Below, piece by piece: positions 10,281 to 17,833 of a stretch of 64,000 nucleotides of DNA. How positions within the stretch are numbered: position 1 is the stretch's first letter; the number at the start of each line of letters is the position of its first letter. Where the stretch lies: assembly GCF_000315625.1 (NCBI RefSeq), contig NW_005434605.1:120580-184579 (forward strand), in the 5' to 3' direction. The translations under genes were made by a program, and so were the position numbers. The notes under the pieces were generated by a model. The model searched no databases. It saw nothing but the letters and a program-made list of their open reading frames with translations, and had not been told where the DNA came from. The stretch comes from Guillardia theta CCMP2712 (Eukaryota > Cryptophyceae > Pyrenomonadales > Geminigeraceae).

Positions 10281-12230
10281 CTAAGTGTACCAGCCACGAG
10301 CATGGCTGCTGCATGCTTCTGGTAGCGGTAGGGAACCGCCACGCAGCCGCTGCGGGGTTTGCAGCCTACTACCATGCAGGATCCTAGCAAGGCATGACAT
10401 GGCCGATTTACGCCCGCATCCCCGCTCGTCTCCAGTGAAAGCACGGGGGTGGAACTCCTCTTTTACCGGTATTAGGACGGGTACTTTTTCAATCCTTGAA
10501 AACTCTGCAGTGTTCATGTGCATTATTCCAGATCGAGTTCGAATTGTCACTTGGGACAAGTCAGGTCCATCATATTGGTTCATATTTAGCAAATTGCATT
10601 CTCTCTCTACTTCCTGTGCAGTAATGGCTGGTTCAAAGTCGAATACGCATGAAATGTATGATGCGATCTCTGAGCATATCTGTGATATGCTCAGCTTCTG
10701 TGCAACTTGTTTGATAGCCTTCACCTCCATTATGAATGTGCTTGGATTGTTCACGTAGTAATTCCTGTATATGCAAGAAAACTCGCCGTCAAAGGACCAG
10801 ACATTGAAAATAATTCCACGCTCGTGAGCCTCCTTTGTGACGGCTTCCAATATTCGAAGACCTTCAGAGGCACTTAAACTTTTGGTTGAAAAACCAATGT
10901 ACATGGGGACAGGGGGTGTGCTCGCACATCCATCTTGTGCAACCACACTGATGGCATCTTCAGCCAGTTCAGCAACTGTATGCTTGTAAAATTTCTCATT
11001 GTACTGGTACAACTCGTTTTGAAGTTCTGATTCGTTGACAGGCAGATCGCCATTCGCCATTCCCTCCAGTTTTCCTATCAATCGAGGAATTTCTACATCC
11101 ATCTGTTCACAGCCTTCAATTACTGTCTTCAGGTAACGTTGATGTGGTGTGAACCTGACATCCTCTGGAGATTCGCCTCCGGTTCTATGCTTGGCAACAA
11201 ATGCATTTCGAACCTTCTTGTATGCTTGCTCTATATGACTCTTCCTCTGATGCACACTCTGTTGATCGGATCTCAACATGCCAACCAGCTGTTCGCTGAT
11301 ATAGTTTTCTGTCTTTCCTGTCAAACAAAACTTTTCCTTGCGATCTTGAAGCAGGTCAATTCGCTGAGCCAAGTCAGGTTCATGACTTGTTATACCCCCC
11401 AGATCTGCTTCACATTCCTCAAACACAGAACAAAATCCTGCATTTATCATTGTTTTGTCGATCGCACAACAATTCACTCCAGTCTGACAATGCTCAGGAT
11501 TCATTCGACGGAATTCATCCATCATAAATGTGCACACTCTGGACCTATCATTACCATGCAGTTTCATGAGATGCCTATCTCGTTTCTGAAGAGTGGATGT
11601 GGATGGCAGAGGTAAGTTGTGTAACATCTGGTCCGTATCAAAAGTTCCAGTATTTTTGTTGCCCGGCCCTGTGAGCAAGCGATATAGACCTGAGGTGCCG
11701 ACATTCCGTATTGATTCAGCGAAACTCATGACTGGCTCAGAGTATCGCATGCCTCTAGTGTCCTTTGTTCGAAAGCCTTGTCGTATCCAGTCGCTCACTA
11801 TGAATGGCATGATGGGGTGTTTGCTCTTCATGCCATCCCCTTCCTGACTGGCGAACATTACGACATCTGAAACTATGTCGGGAAGCTCAGCAGAACGGAG
11901 GTTATCCATCGCCCTTTCAACATGGCAGATGGTGAGAAAGCACTTGGCAGTAGGACTTTCGTCATTGGATTCTTCAAGAGACTCTTGCTCTTCAAGAATG
12001 CTTCGTATGAAATCACGTCTATCCTCCAATGGCATTGACTTGAAGTTCTCGCACATTGTATGTGCGAGGAGAGCGAATGCTGTTTTGATATTGCTGTTCT
12101 GGTCTTGGCTAATATGTTCAGGCCTTACATACCTGCATGGTGGCATGTCAGTACTCTGGTGCATTCCAGCTCGCTGGTTACCTTGAGTGATAATCGTGTA
12201 TTTGCTATTGTAGCTCGTCAACAGTGTCAT
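10281..12230 (-). CDS. Transposon ORF2, candidate transposase, runs through the left TIR
   Basis: A 649-codon uninterrupted ORF inside the transposon. It starts at 12230 and overlaps the end of ORF1 by 26 nt in another frame. No family is recognised with confidence. Scattered acidic residues in hydrophobic context (CAIDKTMINAGF, IIFNVWSFDGEF) could be part of a DDE-type catalytic core, but this is speculation. The reading frame passes straight through the left TIR at 10442-10456 (read as EFHPR) and continues about 52 codons into flanking host DNA before the stop at 10281. This copy would therefore make a host-tailed protein unless splicing removes it. Confidence 0.6.
   Translation of the reverse strand: MTLLTSYNSKYTIITQGNQRAGMHQSTDMPPCRYVRPEHISQDQNSNIKTAFALLAHTMCENFKSMPLEDRRDFIRSILEEQESLEESNDESPTAKCFLTICHVERAMDNLRSAELPDIVSDVVMFASQEGDGMKSKHPIMPFIVSDWIRQGFRTKDTRGMRYSEPVMSFAESIRNVGTSGLYRLLTGPGNKNTGTFDTDQMLHNLPLPSTSTLQKRDRHLMKLHGNDRSRVCTFMMDEFRRMNPEHCQTGVNCCAIDKTMINAGFCSVFEECEADLGGITSHEPDLAQRIDLLQDRKEKFCLTGKTENYISEQLVGMLRSDQQSVHQRKSHIEQAYKKVRNAFVAKHRTGGESPEDVRFTPHQRYLKTVIEGCEQMDVEIPRLIGKLEGMANGDLPVNESELQNELYQYNEKFYKHTVAELAEDAISVVAQDGCASTPPVPMYIGFSTKSLSASEGLRILEAVTKEAHERGIIFNVWSFDGEFSCIYRNYYVNNPSTFIMEVKAIKQVAQKLSISQICSEIASYISCVFDFEPAITAQEVERECNLLNMNQYDGPDLSQVTIRTRSGIMHMNTAEFSRIEKVPVLIPVKEEFHPRAFTGDERGCGRKSAMSCLARILHGSRLQTPQRLRGGSLPLPEACSSHARGWYT
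10434..10441. repeat. Target-site duplication, copy 1 (AGTGAAAG)
   Basis: Eight bases directly abutting the left terminal inverted repeat. The same eight bases, in the same orientation, abut the right repeat at 12997-13004. Confidence 0.9.
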
Positions 12231-12996
12231 AGTGCGAAGTGGCCCAATGTCTGATTTTCTTACACAATGCCTTTTGCTTTTGCCGATGATTCTTTACTTG
12301 ACTTCGAAGCTTTTGCGCGTCTATGTGCAGCTGGAATTGATCATGATGCATTTTGGCATCTGCTCCTTGTTGAAACGAGGTGAAGTAATGAAGGAAACAA
12401 TTTTTGAAGCCCTCTGCATTCTGTCCAAAGAGGTCACCTAGAAGCGTCAACTTTGCTCGTACATGAGAAGTGTTGATGGTATGCTGGCTCAGCTTGAGAT
12501 AACTAGCCGCTACTTGTAGCAAGCTATCATCCGCGTCGCTTATCTTCAACGTTGCGTGCCCGATGTTTTGCAGAAAATGTAACAATTTCAGCACCAATGC
12601 GTCAGTGAACACTGCATAATCCTGTACAGTTTTCAAGTCGATGTCTTTGAAAGCCCGTCGACAACGTGAACAAGCTTTGATGCAGTGTTGAGGGATCGTC
12701 CGAATACTGTTCGTACTGTATCTCGTCTTACAAATAGGGCATTCCTCTCTGTCTGCTGTCGTCTTGCTCATGGCAAGGATGCAGTGCAGATTGCCCGCCA
12801 AAATTCGGATTTGAATTTCTCCCCATGGCGCGTCATAGATCTTGCATCGTTGCCTTATACCCCCTGCATGACCACCGCCCTCGATGTGCATCGCGGTCGA
12901 TGGGAGGGGTATTTAACTGAAAATTAGTACCAGGTATGGGCTAGAGGCAGTGGTTGGCCCGCGGATGAGATCGAATATCGTAGTTCCACCCCCGTG
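10442..12996 (-). mobile_element. DNA transposon, 2555 bp, with 15-bp TIRs and 8-bp TSD
   Basis: The left end CACGGGGGTGGAACT (10442-10456) and the right end AGTTCCACCCCCGTG (12982-12996) are perfect inverted repeats. Both are flanked by the direct repeat AGTGAAAG, which is the signature of cut-and-paste insertion. Two overlapping ORFs on the minus strand fill the element. Its codons are A/T-richer at third positions than the neighbouring host genes and it has no obvious intron, which fits a recent foreign insertion. An 8-bp duplication is typical of hAT, P, Merlin, some MULE and KDZ elements. I recognise no catalytic signature that decides among them. The insertion separates the glycosyltransferase start (10265) from its original upstream DNA, which resumes at 13005. 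Confidence 0.9.
12205..12891 (-). CDS. Transposon ORF1, zinc-finger protein
   Basis: A 228-codon ORF whose ATG lies 105 bp inside the right TIR. Near residue 50 it has CPICKTRY followed by HC and CSRCRRAF, a Cys/His arrangement that could bind zinc. The C-terminal part is basic (KNHRQKQKALCKKIRHW), suggesting nucleic-acid binding. It overlaps ORF2 by 26 nt in a shifted frame. The two may be made separately, by frameshifting, or joined by an unrecognised intron. An A/T-rich patch (GTTAAATACCCC) just upstream could serve as promoter. Confidence 0.55.
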   Translation of the reverse strand: MHIEGGGHAGGIRQRCKIYDAPWGEIQIRILAGNLHCILAMSKTTADREECPICKTRYSTNSIRTIPQHCIKACSRCRRAFKDIDLKTVQDYAVFTDALVLKLLHFLQNIGHATLKISDADDSLLQVAASYLKLSQHTINTSHVRAKLTLLGDLFGQNAEGFKNCFLHYFTSFQQGADAKMHHDQFQLHIDAQKLRSQVKNHRQKQKALCKKIRHWATSHYDTVDELQ

Positions 12997-13004
12997 AGTG
13001 AAAG
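12997..13004. repeat. Target-site duplication, copy 2 (AGTGAAAG)
   Basis: Direct repeat of 10434-10441 immediately outside the right TIR; together they define the insertion site. Confidence 0.9.
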
Positions 13005-13547
13005 AAGCTGGTTTTACTGCTGGTTTTAGATATTCGCCGGACAGGAGCCGGCAATGCGACCCCAAGTTTTGATTCCAAGAATAGCCACAAATTCAAGCTA
13101 TGATGGTCCTAGGAATGCTCTTAAATATCTCGTCCTCTGACTCGTAGTACTCTACCCACGTTACGTCCTGAGCTAGGTCCTAGGAACTTTCATAGCAAGG
13201 GGGTGCTAGCATCTGAGGTTGGAGGGGGGAGGGGGGAGGTTCATCCGAGTCCCCACATTATATAAAAGTTACCGGCTGACTGGCCGGGTAGGGTAGGGGT
13301 GTTTGCTTGAAGTAAGTCACGATGCGGAAACGTAGGGGTAGTTGGAAACTTTTGGCATTTGAGGGGGTGGGGTGTTGTTAAACAGTGACCCCCCGAATCT
13401 TTGACCCCACCCCGCGATGTCGAAGTGCAATGTAGTCTTGAAGTACCCCTACCTGTGACCAAAAATACCCCTAGAATGATACGACGTGATATCAGAGCGA
13501 GGACCCCCACCCCTTCTCAGCCGTTGACTTCTTCCGCCAGTGGCGCC
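13005..13547. other. Intergenic region, displaced upstream DNA of the glycosyltransferase gene
   Basis: Before the transposon landed, this DNA joined position 10433 and would have been a shared divergent promoter for the glycosyltransferase and the EF-hand gene. It holds G/C-skewed patches (GGAGGGGGGAGGGGGGAGG near 13220, GTAGGGTAGGGG near 13290, C-rich runs near 13390-13480). No gene seen. Confidence 0.6.
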
Positions 13548-14177
13548 ATGAAGGAAAGCTCAGTTGTACGAGCATGGGAAGGGATGCCGCCGCCGCCCCC
13601 CACGCTAGCGAAAAGATGCGCACGAAGACTAGAACATTGCAGACAGAAGGAAGCGAACAAGAAGCTTATCCGTGAGCTCATGCTCAAGTACGACGCCGAT
13701 AAATCTGGGGGGATCGGATATGATGAACTCAAGGAGTACCTGGTAGACTTGTCAATGGGTGCTGAACCGACAAGGAGTGACATCAGGTGGGTTATCCAGA
13801 CGGTAATGGATCAGGATGACAGTAGGAAGCTTGACGAGGAAGCATTTTCAACTGTTCAGCTCAAACCCTCTCAAATTGCATTGGCCGGACAGACCTGGAT
13901 GGCCTTTCGGGAAACGGAGGAAGAGATCAGTCAAGTTTTCACGAAGTATGATGCTAACAAGGATGGTAAAATATCCAAGGACGAGTTGAAAAATGTTTTG
14001 ATGGAGTTGAATGAAGGGATCGCCCCTTTGCCTGCAGAAGTCGACTTCGTGATGGATTCAGCTGACGTGCTAGGTGATCAGTCTTTGGGAAAGGGCGAGT
14101 TCATGTATGCTATATCCATTTGGTACACCTTGGAAGAGGCAAAAGTGACTCAAAGCGAATGTTGCACAATACTATGA
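13548..14177 (+). CDS. EF-hand calcium-binding protein with C-terminal CaaX box
   Basis: Single-exon protein of 209 residues from the ATG at 13548, which has a good GCCATG context; an in-frame ATG at 13476 would add 24 residues. Two canonical EF-hand loops, DADKSGGIGYDE and DANKDGKISKDE, alternate with two degenerate ones (DQDDSRKLDEEA and ADVLGDQSLGKGE). This is the four-hand layout of calmodulin-like sensors. The protein ends CTIL, a CaaX box whose final leucine favours geranylgeranylation, so membrane anchoring is expected. The Pro-rich N-terminus (MPPPPPT) is unusual for calmodulins. No kinase or phosphatase domain accompanies the hands, so it is probably a membrane-tethered calcium sensor. 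Confidence 0.8.
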   Translation: MKESSVVRAWEGMPPPPPTLAKRCARRLEHCRQKEANKKLIRELMLKYDADKSGGIGYDELKEYLVDLSMGAEPTRSDIRWVIQTVMDQDDSRKLDEEAFSTVQLKPSQIALAGQTWMAFRETEEEISQVFTKYDANKDGKISKDELKNVLMELNEGIAPLPAEVDFVMDSADVLGDQSLGKGEFMYAISIWYTLEEAKVTQSECCTIL

Positions 14178-14474
14178 GGCATTCCACAAGGACTGCATTA
14201 GTGGACTCTATGTTCTGGTGAGATCGTTTCGAAGTGTGAAACGTGCTTGTAGATAATATGTAAGGATCTGTTGGATTATAAATAATATCTATCTTTAAAT
14301 TCCAATTTCTCATCTTTCCAATCTTCACAATTTCACCTCCTTTCGAACTGCCTGTTGTCCTGCAATGACCGAGATGAGTTGTGATACACTTTATATGTAC
14401 AAAATTCAACAAAAAATCTGCAAAACATGCTGTCTGCCATCAGTTCGCAAGACTGTCCTTCAACATAGTTTGAA
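14178..14474. other. Convergent 3' spacer
   Basis: A/T-rich spacer between two convergent genes (EF-hand and DnaJ). It presumably holds both 3' UTRs and polyadenylation sites. Nothing else seen. Confidence 0.5.
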
Positions 14475-15934
14475 CTAAGCAGCTGCAGCAAGAGCTATAC
14501 TCTGAGGAAGCGGATGCATCTGCATGTCGCCCATCAAAACCCTTGTGAGGAAATCTTCAGCCTCGGCCAACTTTGACACTCCCTTCAAAAACGCTGCAAA
14601 TTTCTTTTTCTTGCTCAGAATCGCAACGATTTTCGGCGGTTTTGCTGGTAAACTGCATTGTTCGTCATGGTTGTCGCGGGAATTATCGCCGTGCTCGATC
14701 TCTCCTTCTCCCTGAACACGCTGACCCGGAGTCTCTGTTTCAGATGGGGCGTTGGTCCATTGCGCAGGATCTTTGGGACCTGACTTCTGTGCGTTGCACC
14801 TTGGATCGTCGTGCACAGCAAAATAATGAGCAACTTTCGGAAACTGATTTGAGTCGAGCCAATAGAAAGCTACCTGCAGCTTTTTTGTTGTCTTGCCCTT
14901 CACAATATTCTCTGCTAGTTGACCGAAAAGCTTGACATGCGGCCCCCCCTCAACTTGATTCTTATTCCGACGTCCTACCATTTCATCCTTCTGGAACATG
15001 AGGACACATACTCCCCGGAATTCGAGGCAGGCTTGTAGGTGGCTCTCCTGCTGAATCTTGGTGATGAGATTCTTCCCGCTTATTTTTGTCTCCTGCTTCT
15101 TCTCGCGCTTTGAAGTTGATCGAATAGCAATGAGAAGGGCCTTCTCAATGAACTCTGCCTCTGGTTTTCCTTGAAATCGTCTCAAAGCCGATGGTTCTCC
15201 CCGCGTGCTGAAGAAGATGGTTGGCAACTTCTTGACTTTGTACTTCTTCATGAGTACATGGTTAGCCTGTGCAGCAGGAGAATCGGGACATATGACGTGA
15301 CCCAGCTTGGCTCCTTTCAGCTCCTCCATGTTCTTGAATTTGGCTATCGCACTGACCAATGAGTGTCCATCAGTAGCAAATATTAGTAGAACAGCTTTCT
15401 TCTTCTCTACAGCATCTGAAAGGAACGCCTTGATATTGCCCGATGAAACACTTTCCAAGGGGCTCTTCGGCTGAGGCCTCTGCTGCTGTCCTCCTCCAAA
15501 GCCGAACGGATTCCCACCTCCAAATGGGTTCCCCCCTCCCTGGTGAAAGTGCTGCTGCTGCTGCTGCTGCTGCTGTGCTTCTTGAGGGTTGTCAAACCCT
15601 GTCTGATCGTAGTACCTCCGCTTTTCAGGATCACTGAGTGTTTCATATGCCTTATTGACAACCATGAAGTACTTGGTTGCCTTCTTGCAGGCTGCACTCT
15701 CTTGACTTTTCTTGCATGCTGGAGATTTGTCGGGATGATGCTGGAAAATTCAAAGATGAGAAAGGAAGCCAGTTTCAAAGCACTGAAGTTTACCTTTAGA
15801 GCAAGCTTGTGATAAGCTTTCTTGATCTCCCTTTCGGTTGCATCCTTGCCTACTCCAAGAGTTTTGTAATGATCGGCCAAAGCTATGTAGCATAAGCAAC
15901 TAAGCAGGACCAGGATTGACCAGACACTTGTCAT
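14475..15934 (-). CDS. ER-type DnaJ (Hsp40) protein with thioredoxin-like region
   Basis: Two exons, 15794-15934 and 14475-15740, joined in phase 0 over a 53-nt intron, give 468 residues. A hydrophobic N-terminus (VWSILVLLSCLCYIALA) is a likely signal peptide. The J domain follows directly: DHYKTLGVGKDATEREIKKA, then the essential HPD formed across the splice, then YETLSDPEKRRYYDQTG. A poly-Gln run (a CTG repeat at 15551-15575 on the plus strand) leads into a Gly/Phe-rich linker, as in type I/II J proteins. Residues about 150-260 resemble a thioredoxin fold but lack a CxxC pair. There is no KDEL-type tail. The likely role is lumenal co-chaperone of BiP. Confidence 0.82.
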
Positions 15935-16384
15935 GACTTATTCTCGTCTAAGCTCCAGCGTAATACAACCCTCCGCGCTAGTTTCCCCTTCGAGGGAGAT
16001 AGGGAGAGATGCGTGCGTCCTGCAACAGGGTATATTAGGTGAAAGGATCCAAGGGGTGGGAGGAGGAGGATGTGGGCTGAAGGACCTAGTGGAGTGATTC
16101 AGAAACAGAAGCCAGCCACTGCAATGCTTTTAGGCCATAGAAGATCCCAGCTATGTTCCCTGCTCTCTTCCCTGCTGTGTTCCCTGCTCTCTCCCCTGCT
16201 CTACTTCCTGCTTCCCACCATTCCAACTCGTTCGCTGCCACGACTCTTTCTATGGTTTCCTGTTATTAACCGTTACAAATTACCATTGCTTTTCAAACGA
16301 TTTTGTAACGTCGGGGGGATATGTTGTGAAACGTTCCGTTGGGTAACGGAAGATAACGTCTGATTCGTATTGGCGGGGAAAGCG
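15935..16384. promoter_or_regulatory. Divergent intergenic region between DnaJ and Spc25 genes
   Basis: About 450 bp between two divergent start codons, so it must hold both promoters. A pyrimidine-rich minisatellite (TTCCCTGCTCTC-type units, about 16155-16210) lies in the middle. No TATA box is obvious. Confidence 0.5.
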
Positions 16385-17435
16385 ATGGCGGAAGAGCTCA
16401 GGAAAGAGATGAGCGACGCGATGGCGCGAGTGAACATGTGGGCGTCGACGAAGGAGAAGGAGCTCAACAACATAAAGATTGAGCACACGAGCTTCCTCGA
16501 CACTCAGAATGGTATGTCCCCCTCGTAGACACGATGTGTTTAGATGTCTCGGAGTGTGTCGAAGGGAGTGGGAGGAGGACGAGCTTTCTTGGAGGTGGGA
16601 GAGAGCGATATCCAGTGGAATGCTGAACTCTTTGTATTGTCAAAAGATTCTATGAACCTGTTTATCCACATTATGCCGATTTACATTTCATGCTATTTTC
16701 AAATATGACAGCATCAAACAACATGCGCTGATATATCACTGAACATCAGACCTTACACAACGACTGAAGCAAAGAGAGCGCGAAGCCAAGAATAAGATGG
16801 AAAAGCTGATGCAAGGTTTGATATACCTTATGAAAGTTGAATCGATCTAACCAGAATTTTACCAGAGATCAACAAGCATCAGGAAGGGATCCGATCGTTG
16901 AAAGTTCAGAACGATTCCTTGAAGGGAAAGTCTGAGGAGCTTCCATCTGAACTCAAGTCTCTGCAAGAAGAGCTCGAGATGGAGAAGGAGAACTACAAGA
17001 CCATCCTGAACGGTGATGCTTCTCTTACGTAGGCACTTGCTTCCTGACCCGATTGGTTCAGACCTCGACAGCCAGGACAGTTCCATGAGGAGGAAGAAGC
17101 ATGCGCTTGAGATGGGGCACGAGCTCTACGAGACGAGATTGGGCCTCAAGTTCGACAAGACGAATGATGGAAGCCTTGTCTTCAAGATGCGAAACATCGA
17201 CCCCTCCTTCCCCTCCAGGGAATTCTCCTTCTCGATCAGAGTCGAAGAGGATGAGAAGTATCACGGTAAGGGTGGGCGCGCGTGAAGGCTGCCGTTGACA
17301 TCCCTGACAGTCATGCACTGCAACCCTGAGATCGATGGGCTGGACCAGCTGGTTGCGGTCTTGAACGACACCAACTCCCTCTCGCATTTTGTTCGTTCGG
17401 TCCGTCAGAGCTGGAGGCAGCCTTACGCGAAGTAA
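16385..17435 (+). CDS. SPC25: Kinetochore protein Spc25 (Ndc80 complex)
   Basis: Five exons fit perfectly: 16385-16511, 16750-16815, 16866-17012, 17062-17265, 17311-17435, giving 222 residues, close to the length of animal Spc25. The N-terminal half is a heptad-like coiled coil (residues about 20-125) that would pair with Spc24. The C-terminal globular domain is recognisable by LGLKFDKTNDGSLVFKMRNI, then FSFSIRVEEDEKYHV, CNPEIDGLDQLVAVLN and LSHFVRSVRQ. Spc25 joins the Ndc80-Nuf2 microtubule-binding arm to the inner kinetochore. All four introns are phase 1. The ATG at 16385 is the first in the exon. Confidence 0.9.
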
Positions 17436-17833
17436 GCGGTTGAATGTGAAGAGCATCGTGTAATCTATGGGAGAGAATTCCGTTTTAATGAAAGGAGGAT
17501 CGACAGAACATTGACATGAACTACTTGAATAAACCATACAAGGCAAAGTACAGTTCGAAGGTGAGTGTGTAAGGATGTTGTCTGATTTACTAGGCGAAGT
17601 TGAGGACAGCTTCGCCCCGATTGCCAAGAACATACCTGAAGAGTGTGAGAAGGAGGAGGGGGGGGAGGAGAAGGCACCTTTCCACGTACTTGTAGATCTG
17701 ATCCTCTTCCTTGTGCGCGTGTAGGAAGGCTACGTAACGAGTCAGACTTCGCTTTCCCTGTCCCAGCCTGCCGTCTTCTCCTCTCCTCTTTGCTGTGCTC
17801 CTCCTTCTCTCCCATCTCCTCTTACTCCCCAGC

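Noticed and set aside
10442-12996. Assignment of the transposon to the CACTA (EnSpm) superfamily from its CACGG ends
   Set aside because: The flanking duplication is 8 bp, not 2-3 bp, and neither ORF shows a transposase motif of that group that I can recognise.
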